A stretch of DNA of 52,958 bases from an uncultured Anaerolineae bacterium. GTDB lineage: Bacteria > Chloroflexota > Anaerolineae > Anaerolineales > Villigracilaceae. Where the stretch lies: contig CAIJPN010000093.1 of the NCBI GenBank assembly GCA_903822545.1, positions 1 to 52,958 on the forward strand. Reading direction: 5' to 3'. Under the pieces are notes generated by a model that was given only the letters and a program-made list of their open reading frames with translations, was not told the origin of the DNA and searched no databases. This document shows positions 1 to 8,800 of the stretch, piece after piece. The position numbers were made by a program, and so were the translations under genes. Position 1 is the first letter of the stretch; each line of letters begins with the position of its first letter.

Positions 1-117
1 ATTGCAGGCATTAAGCGTTTCAACGTTTTGGTGCATGCTTTCCGCAACCGCAAGGCCAACATGGAAGATGATGTCATTGCTCTTTGCGCTGGCCTCTGGA
101 ATTTACTCTTACTTTGA
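1..117 (+). CDS. C-terminal fragment of a probable DDE transposase (cut by window edge)
   Basis: The first 38 codons are open from base 1 to a TGA at 115-117. The peptide contains HAFRNRK, then DDVIALCAGLWNL. An F/YRNR block followed by a hydrophobic AGLWN ending is, from memory, typical of the extreme C-terminus of IS-encoded DDE endonucleases. Only the tail is visible, so neither the family nor the integrity of the element can be judged. It could equally be a decayed remnant. No terminal inverted repeat was identified between it and the next gene. Confidence 0.4.
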   Translation: MAGIKRFNVLVHAFRNRKANMEDDVIALCAGLWNLLLL

Positions 118-247
118 CCCTATTCGGGAACAACCCTAATATCGTTAGATGAGGCTCATTAGTGCTTTCCCTGATTGACGCAGTTAATTGGTCATGCTAT
201 TATGGCTGTGTAATTATTTTCTCTTATCATTTTATGGAGGTATTATT

Positions 248-1309
248 ATGAGCGCAGATTTTATTGCTCGTGTTATTGGCTTGGGTTTGTTCCTGTTCAT
301 GGGTGGGTATCTTGGATTTAGTTTCAGCCGTGCAATCCAGGGAGATGTATATGCTATCACAGTCAGCTTTGGGTTGATCGGAGGTGTGTTTGGCGCGGTA
401 TTCAGCCCATACATTTCCACAAAACCGATGAAAGCTTTACGCGCACGCCTGAGCCGTATCTCAGCAGAATCGCTTTTTGCCGGGCTGGTGGGGTTGGTCG
501 TTGGGCTGGTGGTTGCTGCCCTTTTGACCTTCCCGTTATCGCTGCTGCCCGACCCGTTGGGGAACATCCTGCCGGTCATTATGGTGGTTTTGTTTGGATA
601 TTTTGGCGTTGCCCTGTTTGTGATGCGCCAAACCGATATGATGAACGTTTTCTCATCGATTATGGGACGCGGCGGCAGCGGTGACGCAAGTACAGCCGGA
701 ACCTGGGGCCAGATTGCCCGCAACGTGCTGCTGGATACCAGTGTCATCATCGATGGGCGCGTAGCTGACATTGCCAAGACCGGGTTCCTGCCGGGCACGC
801 TGCTCATCCCGCGCTTTGTCTTGAACGAGTTGCAATATATCGCCGATTCTTCTGACAGCTTGCGCCGCCAGCGTGGCCGCCGTGGCATGGAAGTGCTGGC
901 CGAACTGCAAAAGCTGACAAATATCACCGTGCGCATCAGCGATATCGATGTGGATGGCATGCGCGAGGTAGATGATAAACTGGTCATCCTGGCCCGCCAG
1001 TTAAAATGCCCAATCCTGACCAATGACTACAACCTGAACCGTGTCGCTGAATTGCAGGGTGTCACCATTCTCAACATCAACGAACTTGCCAATGCCGTCA
1101 AATCGGTGGTGCTGCCGGGTGAATCAATGGAAATCAACATCATCCAGGAAGGCAAAGAAATGAACCAGGGTGTTGGCTATATGGATGATGGAACCATGGT
1201 TGTGGTCGAAAATGGCAACCGCTACATTGGCCGTATCAAACATGTGTCGGTTACCAAAGTGCTCCAGACTGCTGCCGGACGCATGATTTTTGCCAAACCG
1301 GAAGATTAA
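248..1309 (+). CDS. YacL-type membrane protein with PIN and TRAM domains
   Basis: A 353-residue protein. The ATG at 248 is preceded by GGAGG at 236-240 with 7-base spacing, which is why the upstream TTG at 188 was rejected. The N-terminal third carries about four hydrophobic segments (IARVIGLGLFLFMGGYL, ITVSFGLIGGVFGAV, LFAGLVGLVVGLVVAALL and one more). It is followed by a PIN nuclease-like domain beginning LLDTSVIIDGR, with acidic residues in ILTNDYNLNRVA, and a C-terminal TRAM-like segment (GVGYMDDGTMVVVENGNRYIG). This is the architecture of Bacillus YacL and Chloroflexota homologues. PIN domains are usually Mg-dependent RNases, but no substrate is established for this family. It appears monocistronic, with a terminator about 270 bases downstream. 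Confidence 0.85.
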   Translation: MSADFIARVIGLGLFLFMGGYLGFSFSRAIQGDVYAITVSFGLIGGVFGAVFSPYISTKPMKALRARLSRISAESLFAGLVGLVVGLVVAALLTFPLSLLPDPLGNILPVIMVVLFGYFGVALFVMRQTDMMNVFSSIMGRGGSGDASTAGTWGQIARNVLLDTSVIIDGRVADIAKTGFLPGTLLIPRFVLNELQYIADSSDSLRRQRGRRGMEVLAELQKLTNITVRISDIDVDGMREVDDKLVILARQLKCPILTNDYNLNRVAELQGVTILNINELANAVKSVVLPGESMEINIIQEGKEMNQGVGYMDDGTMVVVENGNRYIGRIKHVSVTKVLQTAAGRMIFAKPED

Positions 1310-1348
1310 TAAGGCAGTTTGGTGACTTTGCTGCACAAAGATTATTTT

Positions 1349-1457
1349 CACCACGGAGAACACGGAGTTTTTGAGTTTTTCCTGGCGGAAAATTCGCGTT
1401 TTTGACAACAAACTGGCGTTTTTCTCTCCGTGAACTCTTTGCCTCCGTTTCTCGGTG
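1349..1457. repeat. Mirrored CACGGAG-type intergenic repeat
   Basis: CACCACGGAGAACACGGAG at 1349-1367 is answered by CTCTCCGTGAACTCTTTG, CCTCCGTTTCTCGGTG at 1424-1457, which on the other strand reads CACCGAGAAACGGAGG. The two arms are imperfect inverted copies about 56 bases apart. Degenerate CACGGAG/CGCAGAG repeats are common between genes in environmental bacterial genomes. Related motifs occur here at 22910-22940 and 50961-51026. Confidence 0.5.
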
Positions 1458-1581
1458 ATTTGCTGGGTTTTCCAGGCCGGTTTTGTGACCAATAAATCAT
1501 TGCGTCCCAGCAACTTTGCGTTAAGCATCGCCCCGAAATTTTGAGAAGATGCGTAGTTTGTAACCAATAAAGAGTGACAAG

Positions 1582-1611
1582 AAGGCGCGGCCCAAACCGC
1601 GCCTTTTCTTT
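1582..1611 (+). terminator. Intrinsic terminator after the PIN-TRAM gene
   Basis: AAGGCGCGG (1582-1590), a six-base loop and CCGCGCCTT (1597-1605) form a perfect 9-bp stem followed by TTCTTTC. It lies about 270 bases past the stop codon. Confidence 0.65.
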
Positions 1612-1792
1612 CCCGCCGATCAATTGCCAGTCTGGATCGTGATAAAAATCGGTATCCAACCGCCAGTTTCCATAAACGGAACAATAACGCTAACCGCGAA
1701 ACACCCAATCCTGCCAAGGCCGTCAAGTTTTTATAATTCCATGGCGATTGGCGCTCGGACTAAAAAAGCATTGGGTGAGGTTGGGTTCGTAC

Positions 1793-1822
1793 TTGAGTTA
1801 AGGGTTCAACGGTGGGTATAAT
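1793..1822 (+). promoter_or_regulatory. Promoter of the NarX-like kinase gene
   Basis: TTGAGT (1793-1798) and TATAAT (1817-1822) are separated by 18 bases, about 35 bases upstream of the ATG at 1858. This is the best sigma-70-type match in the intergenic region. Confidence 0.5.
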
Positions 1823-1857
1823 GAATAAGACTATATTGGCCGAATCAAGCAGGATTC

Positions 1858-3783
1858 ATGTTAAACACCCTTGAAAACAGGTTAATTGCCCTTTTCTCCG
1901 CTTTTGCACTGCTGGTGCTAATTTCGGTTGGCGCAACCACCTGGGGATTAGAAACCCAGCGGCAGGATGCCGTGCTGATCAACCTGTCTGGACGCCAGCG
2001 CATGTTGGCGCAGCAAATGGCCCGGCTGGCCTTTGAAGCAGGCGCAAGCGGAGCCATCAACAATGCCGCGCTGCAAGAATCGGAGCAAATATTTGGGCAG
2101 ACTCTTTCCGCGCTGAAAGATGGTGGATCCGTTCCCTACCTGCCGCAAAGCCCCATCTCGATTCCGGGCACACAAGACCCACAGCTGCGCTCCGCGTTGG
2201 GAGATGTGGAGCAAACCTGGGGGGAGTATCAAATCCTGCTCGACAGGCTGCAACAACCCCCCGGCGATGATCCTGCTTTCGCCCTGACGCTGGCCGCCGT
2301 TGAACAGACCTCCTCCACACTGGTGCAGCAAGCCGACGTGGTTGTGCGGCTCTACGAGGCCGCTTCCACTGCCAAAGTCAACCGGTTGCGCGCCATCCAG
2401 ATCAGTTTCCTGGCCTGTGCGCTGGCCCTGCTGGCGGCAGGAGCCTGGATCACGCGCCAATCTGTGCTTTTACCGCTCCGGCAGCTTTCACGGGCGGCGA
2501 AGCGTCTTGGGGAGAACGATCTCGATACGGTGGTGGCGGTTGAAGGGCCGGTGGAACTGCGCGAACTGTCCAAATCCTTCGATGCTACCCGGCTCAGCTT
2601 GCGTTCATCCCGCCAGGAATTGCTGCAACTAAACACCAGCCTGGAAGAGCGCGTGGCCCGGCGTACCCGTGAGTTGGAAACCCTCAACGAAGTCAGCCGC
2701 GACATCTCATCGCGGCTGGATATCCAGCAGGTGTTGAACTCGGTGACCGAAAAAGCGCGTAGTTTGCTGGGCAGCGAGGTGGCTTCGCTCTGCCTGGTGG
2801 ATGAGAGCCAGCACTGGATGAAACTGCAAGCCGTCAGTGGGCCGGAAAGTGCGGTTGCCGGGCACACCGTCTGCGCAGATGAAGACCTGGCGGGGGCCGT
2901 GTTGAAAAGCGAACAGGCCCTGGTCTGCGGGTTGGGCGCGTGCCGGGGTGGCTGCCGCATGATGGCTGACCCCTATAAGGTCAGTCACCTGGCCGCGCCG
3001 CTGCGCATCGGCGAGCGGGTGATTGGGGCGCTGTGTGTGGGCAGTGTTTCACAGGATCGTTTTGCCGTCGAATCGGCCGAAATGCTGACCAAACTTGCCA
3101 ACGCTGCCGCCATCGCATTGGAAAATGCCCGGTTGTACGCGCAGGCTGAAAAAGTCGCCACGCTGGAAGAGCGCCGGCGCGTGGCTGCCGACATGCACGA
3201 TGGCCTGGGGCAAACGCTCAGCTACCTCGGCCTGATGACTGACCAGGTGGTGGAGTTTTTATCGGCCGGGCGGGATGGGGCTGCGCTGGAACATCTCCAG
3301 AAAACCCGCCAGACAATCCAATCTGCCACAGCCGAGGTGCGCCGCGCCATCAACAACCTGATGAGCGACAGCCCCTCCGCGCTGGATTTATGCACCCGGC
3401 TGCATAACATTGCGGATGAGTTTGCCGCGGAACACAATTTGCCCGTTTCCTGGTATGAAGATTCGGCTTTTGCGCCCAGGCCTGAGCGCAAAGTCGCGGA
3501 CCAGGTGCTGAACATCACCCGCGAGGCGCTCACCAACGTGGCGCGGCATGCCGAGGCGCACAAAGCCACGCTCCAGGTGGGAAATACTGCAGGGCATTAC
3601 TATGTTTCGGTTCAGGATGATGGCCACGGGTTCGATGCCACTCAGCCCGGGCCGAGCGGCCATTTTGGGTTGCAGATCATGAAGTCGCGCGCCATGCTGG
3701 TCGGTGGTCAGCTTGAGGTTGAATCTGCGCCAGGGCGCGGAACACGCGTTACATTGATCTGGCCCATGGGGAAGGACGGATAA
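1858..3783 (+). CDS. NarX/NarQ-like sensor histidine kinase
   Basis: A 641-residue membrane sensor that probably detects nitrate or nitrite outside the cell and phosphorylates the NarL-like regulator encoded 3 bases downstream. In order: TM1 about 9-31; a periplasmic helical domain opening with NLSGRQRMLAQQ (42-53), matching the nitrate-binding P-box of NarX and PilJ/NarX domains; TM2 about 181-200; HAMP about 200-255; a coiled coil; a GAF module about 283-425; HisKA_3 with phospho-acceptor His447 in ADMHDGLGQ; and a HATPase domain with N-box NITREALTNVARHA and DDGHGFD. The GAF module carries a cysteine cluster (Cys357, Cys362, Cys366) that might sense redox state. Only a weak AGGA precedes the ATG. 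The position next to the nar operon supports the role. The exact ligand is inferred from the P-box. Confidence 0.88.
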   Translation: MLNTLENRLIALFSAFALLVLISVGATTWGLETQRQDAVLINLSGRQRMLAQQMARLAFEAGASGAINNAALQESEQIFGQTLSALKDGGSVPYLPQSPISIPGTQDPQLRSALGDVEQTWGEYQILLDRLQQPPGDDPAFALTLAAVEQTSSTLVQQADVVVRLYEAASTAKVNRLRAIQISFLACALALLAAGAWITRQSVLLPLRQLSRAAKRLGENDLDTVVAVEGPVELRELSKSFDATRLSLRSSRQELLQLNTSLEERVARRTRELETLNEVSRDISSRLDIQQVLNSVTEKARSLLGSEVASLCLVDESQHWMKLQAVSGPESAVAGHTVCADEDLAGAVLKSEQALVCGLGACRGGCRMMADPYKVSHLAAPLRIGERVIGALCVGSVSQDRFAVESAEMLTKLANAAAIALENARLYAQAEKVATLEERRRVAADMHDGLGQTLSYLGLMTDQVVEFLSAGRDGAALEHLQKTRQTIQSATAEVRRAINNLMSDSPSALDLCTRLHNIADEFAAEHNLPVSWYEDSAFAPRPERKVADQVLNITREALTNVARHAEAHKATLQVGNTAGHYYVSVQDDGHGFDATQPGPSGHFGLQIMKSRAMLVGGQLEVESAPGRGTRVTLIWPMGKDG

Positions 3784-3786
3784 CCC

Positions 3787-4440
3787 ATGCCACGAGTGCG
3801 CGTTTTACTGGCCGATGACCATGCCCTGTTCCGCGAGGGGCTGGCAGGAATTGTCAACAACCAGCCGGATATGGAAGTGGTCGGCGAAGCGAACGATGGG
3901 CTGGAGGCGCTGGTGAAAGCCCGCGAGCTTAAACCTGACCTGATCTTGATGGATGTGCAGATGCCAGGCATGGATGGCCTGGAAGCCACCCGCCAGATCA
4001 AACAGGCCTTGCCAGCCACCACAATTGTGGTGCTGACCGTCCGCGATGATGACGAGAAGTTATTCGAAGCGTTGAAGAATGGCGCGCAGGGCTACCTGCT
4101 CAAAGACATCCGCTCGGCAGAGATGCTGGCGCTGTTGCGCGGGGCGCTGCACGGCGAGGCGGCGCTCTCGCCCGGCATGGCAGGCCATGTGCTGGCCGAA
4201 TTCCGCCGCCTGAGCAAGTTTGCCGGTGAACCTGATCGGGAGGAAAACACCGGTTTAACGGAACGCGAGCAACAGGTATTGTTGCAGGCATCGCTGGGAT
4301 CCACGGATAAGGAGATCGCCGAGGTGTTGAGCATCAGCCTGAATACGGTCAAAACACACATTCGCAACATCCTGGCCAAGCTGCAAGTTTCCACACGCCG
4401 CGAGGCGGCCAGGGTGGCGCGCGGCCGCGGGCTGATGTAG
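3787..4440 (+). CDS. NarL/FixJ-family response regulator, partner of the NarX-like kinase
   Basis: A 217-residue regulator. The receiver domain has the acidic pair Asp10/Asp11, phospho-acceptor Asp56 in LILMDVQMPG, and a conserved Lys in GYLLKD. A linker leads to a LuxR-type helix-turn-helix starting LTEREQQVL and containing SLNTVKTHIRNIL. It starts 3 bases after the kinase stop and must be cotranscribed. Phosphorylation by the upstream kinase should let it activate the nar operon that begins about 110 bases further on. A clear NarL heptamer pair was not identified there, so the target is inferred from context. A strong terminator follows. Confidence 0.9.
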   Translation: MPRVRVLLADDHALFREGLAGIVNNQPDMEVVGEANDGLEALVKARELKPDLILMDVQMPGMDGLEATRQIKQALPATTIVVLTVRDDDEKLFEALKNGAQGYLLKDIRSAEMLALLRGALHGEAALSPGMAGHVLAEFRRLSKFAGEPDREENTGLTEREQQVLLQASLGSTDKEIAEVLSISLNTVKTHIRNILAKLQVSTRREAARVARGRGLM

Positions 4441-4462
4441 CTAAAAAGAAGTAATTCTTTCT

Positions 4463-4493
4463 AAAAAAGAGTGGTGCTAAATCACTCTTTTTT
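4463..4493 (+). terminator. Intrinsic terminator between narXL-like pair and nar operon
   Basis: AAAAAAGAGTG (4463-4473) pairs perfectly with CACTCTTTTTT (4483-4493) around a 9-base loop, giving an 11-bp stem ending in a T-run. The A- and T-tracts make it bidirectional in principle. It separates the regulator transcript from the nar operon. Confidence 0.85.
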
Positions 4494-4541
4494 CGTTCCT
4501 GTTGCGGGATGGGGAGGGATACGGCCGCACAGCTTTTTCAG

Positions 4542-4547
4542 TATCCT
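4542..4547 (+). promoter_or_regulatory. Candidate -10 box for a leaderless nar operon transcript
   Basis: TATCCT at 4542-4547 ends six bases before the ATG at 4554, which has no Shine-Dalgarno sequence. With normal spacing the transcript would begin at the A of the ATG. No good -35 hexamer is present, which fits an activator-dependent promoter. This is inference from spacing only. Confidence 0.4.
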
Positions 4548-4553
4548 GTAGTT

Positions 4554-4934
4554 ATGCAAAAACAACGTGTCCTGCTGGTCTGCTCCCAACACCTGTTCGG
4601 TGAAAGCCTGGATGCTGTCTTGCGCGCTGCTCAGGATATGGAAATCCTCGGCCCGTGGGAAATTAACGAGGAGGTCTGCCAGCGCCTTGAAACGGTCAGC
4701 CCCGATGTGGTTGTCATTGCCAGCGAAAACCCGCACAACCGACCTGTCACCCGGCTGATCGCCTCGATTATCGAGCGCTACCCCGAGCTTTCAGTCATTC
4801 GCGCTGGGCTGACCGATAAGACCCTGCGCGTTTTCTCCACCCACAGCCTGCCAGCCCGGGGCGCGGACCTGGTCGAGGCCATCCGCAGCATCCACCGGCC
4901 TGATTTGTCATCCCATCCACTTGACGAGGTGTAA
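4554..4934 (+). CDS. Degenerate receiver-like protein heading the nar operon
   Basis: A 126-residue protein whose start (MQKQRVLLVCSQHLFGESL) aligns with the first strand and helix of CheY-like receivers. The central strand reads PDVVVIASENP where receivers normally have PDVVLLDxxMP, so the phospho-acceptor Asp is missing (Ala/Ser instead). The acidic pair after the first strand is also absent (CSQ). There is no DNA-binding domain. This is the signature of a pseudo-receiver that could bind another regulator, a ligand or the reductase machinery. It lies 3 bases upstream of the cytochrome gene, so it is the first gene of the nar operon. An upstream in-frame ATG at 4509 was rejected because it adds non-conserved residues and has no better start signal. 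Function is unknown. Confidence 0.7.
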   Translation: MQKQRVLLVCSQHLFGESLDAVLRAAQDMEILGPWEINEEVCQRLETVSPDVVVIASENPHNRPVTRLIASIIERYPELSVIRAGLTDKTLRVFSTHSLPARGADLVEAIRSIHRPDLSSHPLDEV

Positions 4935-4937
4935 TTT

Positions 4938-5828
4938 ATGAAGAAGAAAACTCCGGCCCAACGTTTGCTTTTGCTCGGCTTGATTGCTTTCCTGCTGGCT
5001 GGCACAGCCACGCTGGCGCAGGCTGCCCCATCCCGGGCAGATGCAGCCAATGGCGAAGCTGTTTTTAGCGCCAGGTGCGCGGCCTGCCATACTATTGGCA
5101 AAGGCAAACTGGTCGGGCCTGATTTGTTGGGAATCACCACCCGACGTGATACGGCCTGGCTGACGGCCTGGATCAAAGAACCGGAGAAAGTCCTGGCTGC
5201 GGGCGACCCAATCGCCACCCAATTGCTGGCCGAATACAACAACATTCCCATGTCAAACCAGGGATTAAGCGATGCGGAAGTTGCGGATTTACTGGCCTAC
5301 TTCACCAGTGTGGATAGCCCGCCAGCCGACCCTGCGCAGACGGTTGCCCCCCTGCCCGAACCCCTCACCGGCGCAGCGAAAATCCTGGCCCTAAATGGTG
5401 ATTCCGATTACGGGGAAAAACTCTTCACTGGCGAAGCCCCCCTCCTCAACGGCGGAACACCCTGCATGGCCTGTCACTCCATCGAAGGCGTAGGGTTGAT
5501 TGGCGGCGGGACGCTGGGGCCAGACCAGACCCACCTCTACACTAAATATGGGCGCGAGGGCCTGGCGGCCACGCTCGGAACCCTGCCCTTCCCCACCATG
5601 CAGGGCATCTTTGCCGCCCAGCCGCTGACGATCTCCGAACAGGCCGATTTGCTGGCCTTTTTCGCCCGCGCCGACAAACAAGGCCAGCCGCGGACACCGC
5701 TTAATCTCGCCCTGGCGCTTGGGGCAGGCTCGGCATTCAGCCTGGCCTGTTTGTTGGGCATGTTCTTTTTCTGGCCGCGCCAGCGCATGAGCCTGGCGCA
5801 GCGATTGCGCAAGAACGGCAAACTGTAA
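4938..5828 (+). CDS. narC: Membrane-anchored diheme cytochrome c, NarC-like
   Basis: A 296-residue secreted cytochrome. It has a Sec signal peptide (KKK followed by a leucine-rich core, about residues 1-30, ending AQA), a first class-I cytochrome domain with CAACH and a candidate axial Met in [11 protein letters not shown], and a second heme motif CMACH with Met in PFPTMQGIF. It ends with a C-terminal membrane helix ([21 protein letters not shown]) and a short basic cytoplasmic tail. A diheme cytochrome gene immediately upstream of narG is the arrangement known from the Thermus thermophilus nar operon, where NarC works with NarGHI. Here it may carry electrons between quinol oxidation and periplasmic acceptors. 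The symbol is by synteny, not by close sequence identity. The ATG follows a GAGGTG ribosome-binding site. Confidence 0.75.
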   Translation: MKKKTPAQRLLLLGLIAFLLAGTATLAQAAPSRADAANGEAVFSARCAACHTIGKGKLVGPDLLGITTRRDTAWLTAWIKEPEKVLAAGDPIATQLLAEYNNIPMSNQGLSDAEVADLLAYFTSVDSPPADPAQTVAPLPEPLTGAAKILALNGDSDYGEKLFTGEAPLLNGGTPCMACHSIEGVGLIGGGTLGPDQTHLYTKYGREGLAATLGTLPFPTMQGIFAAQPLTISEQADLLAFFARADKQGQPRTPLNLALALGAGSAFSLACLLGMFFFWPRQRMSLAQRLRKNGKL

Positions 5829-5850
5829 TAGACAATCGGAGGAAATTATC

Positions 5851-8800
5851 ATGGCAAAGTGGACGAAAGAAACTATTGAACCAGCCGAGCGCAAGTGGGA
5901 AGAGTTTTATCGCAATCGCTTCGCGCACGACAAGCGCGTGCGTACCACGCACGGCGTCAACTGCACCGGCTCGTGCTCGTGGGAAGTGTTCGTCAAAGAT
6001 GGCATTGTCACCTGGGAACTCCAGGCCACAGATTATCCCCTGCTGGAGGAAGGCCTGCCGCCCTACGAGCCGCGCGGCTGCCAGCGTGGAATTTCGTATT
6101 CCTGGTATCTCTACAGCCCGATCCGCGTCAAATTCCCCTACGGGCGCGGCGTGCTGCTGGGATTATGGCGCCAGGCGCGCAAAGAACACGCCGACCCGGT
6201 GGAAGCCTGGGCTTCCATCGTCGACAACCCCGAAAAACGCGCCCTCTACCAGCAGGCGCGCGGCAAAGGCGGCTTCCGGCGCATCAAATGGGACGAAGCC
6301 ACCGAAATGATCTCCGCCTCCATCATTCACACCATCAAAAAATATGGCCCCGACCGCATCAACGGTTTTTCGCCCATCCCGGCCATGTCACAGATCTCCT
6401 ACGCGGCCGGCTCGCGCCTGATGACACTGATGGGCGGCGTTGCCATGTCTTTCTACGACTGGTACTGCGACCTGCCCCCCGCCAGCCCCGAAATCTGGGG
6501 CGAACAAACCGATGTGCACGAATCGGCCGACTGGTACAACGCCCGCTTCGTCGCCCTGATCGGTTCAAACATCAACATGACCCGCACTCCCGATACGCAC
6601 TTCATCTCGGAAGTGCGCCACGCCGGGGCCAAACTGACCGTTTTTGCGCCGGATTTTTCTCAGGCCGCCAAATATGCCGATTATTGGATGCCGCTCCACC
6701 CCGGCCAGGATACCGCTTTCTGGATGGCGGTCAACCACGTTATCCTGAAGGAATTCTACGTCGAGCGGCAGGTGCCCTATTTCGTGGATTATGTCCAAAA
6801 GTATACCGACCTGCCCTTCCTCGTCGAGATTTCTCCTCTCCCTGTGGGAGAGGGGGCAGGGGTGAGGGCTCGCCCCGGCAAATACCTGCGCGCCGGAAGA
6901 CTGGCATCTTACCAGGCCCAGGAAAATGGCGACTGGAAACTGCTCCTTTGGGACAAAACTTCGGGCCGCGCGCGCATGCCCAAAGGCACCATCGGCTACC
7001 GCTGGCAGACCCAAAAAGGCAAGTGGAATCTCGAGATGAAGGATGGCGCCACAGACGAAGACCTCGACCCGGAACTGTCCTTCATCGACCAGCACGAGGC
7101 CATTCTCCAGGTGGAATTTGATGATTTCGCCGGGGGCGGCGTGCAGCTGCGCGGCATCCCGGTGCGGACGATTGAAACTGCCGATGGGCAGGAAATCACC
7201 GTCGCCACCGTTTTCGACCTGACTATGGCGCAGTTCGGCGTCGGGCGCGGGCTGGAAGGCGACTATCCCCAATCTTACGATGATGAAAAATGCTACACCC
7301 CGGCCTGGCAAGAAAAATTCACCGGAATTCACCGCGATACCTGCCTGCGCTACGCCCGCGAGTGGGCGGTCAACGCTGAGAAGACCAATGGTAAAAACCT
7401 GGTCATCATTGGCGCGGGGGCCAATCACTGGTACCACAATAACCTGCTCTATCGCTCCGCCATCGTGGCCCTGATGCTGACCGGCTCGGTGGGCGTCAAT
7501 GGCGGCGGACTGGCGCACTATGTCGGGCAAGAAAAACTCGCCAACCAGGCCTCCTGGGGCGCAATCGCCTTCGCCGCCGATTGGAAACTGCCCAATCGCC
7601 AGCAAAATACGCCCTCGTTCCACTACGTCCACACCGACCAATGGCGCTACGAGCGCGGATTCACCGCTTACGACAGCCTGCCGGGTGACAAGAAAAAAGA
7701 ACACACCATCGACTACCAGGTGCGCGCCGTTCGCCAGGGTTGGCTGCCGTTTTTCCCGCAGTTCAACAAAAGTTCGCTGGAAATCGTCAGCGAGGCCGAA
7801 GCAGCCGGGGCCAAGTCTGAAGCCGAAGTCATCCAATACACCCTGGCGCAGTTGAAAAGCGGCGGGTTGAAATTCTCGGTCGAAGACCCCGATGCGCCCG
7901 AAAACTGGCCGCGGTTGTGGTTCATCTGGCGCGGCAACGCCATCGGCACCAGCATGAAGGGCCACGAATTCATGATGAAACACTACCTGGGCACGCACAC
8001 CAACATGAATGCCAGGGAAATGGCCGAAGGCTACGTCAACGAGGTCAACTACCGCTCCGAAGCGCCCACCGGCAAACTGGACCTGGTGGTGGATTTGAAC
8101 TTCCGCATGGATACCTCGGCGCTGTATTCGGATCTTGTCCTCCCGGCTGCCACCTGGTACGAAAAAACCGACATCAACTCCACCGACATGCACACCTTTG
8201 TCAACCCGATGCAGGCCGCCGTACCCCCGGCCTGGGAATCCAAAAACGATTGGGATATCTACAAAGCCATCGCCAAGAAAGTCAGCGAAATGGCGCAAAC
8301 CCACCTGCCCAAACCGGTGCGCGACCTGGTGGCCATCCCGCTCCAGCACGATACCCCCGACGAAGTGTCCCAGGCCCATGTGCTGGATTGGACAAAGGGC
8401 GAGGCCGAGCCGGTTCCAGGCAAAACCATGCCCAAATATCGCGTTGTGGAGCGCGATTACACCCAACTGTACAACCAGATGGTCAGCCTGGGTTCGGGTG
8501 TGGAAGAAAACGGCGTGGCCATGCACGGCCTGAAAATCCCGGTGGCCGATTATTACAAAGCGCTGACCGCCGAACAGCCTTACACCTTCAACGGCAAAAC
8601 CTACCCCAGCCTGGAAGAATCGCTGGAAGTAGTGGAGGCCATCCTGCGCCTCGACCCGGTCACCAACGGTGAACTGGCCTATCGCGCTTTCGAGGAAGAA
8701 GAACACAAGACCGGGCGTTCGCTCACCCACCTGGCTGAGGGTACGCGCTCGGTGAAATATTCCTTTGCCGACCTGGTGGCCCAGCCGCGCCGCGAGTTTA

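Larger units (their letters stand above)
1310..1857. other. Intergenic region with mirrored repeat, terminator and promoter
   Basis: This 548-base stretch has no convincing gene. It holds a mirrored CACGGAG-type repeat (1349-1457), an intrinsic terminator (1582-1611) and a good promoter for the sensor kinase (1793-1822). Short open frames here (for example 1624-1821 on plus and 1348-1659 on minus) resemble no known protein and overlap the repeat or the terminator. Confidence 0.6.

Noticed and set aside
6565-8730. A 721-residue open frame on the minus strand inside narG
   Set aside because: Shadow of narG codon usage; no recognisable domain and no start signal.
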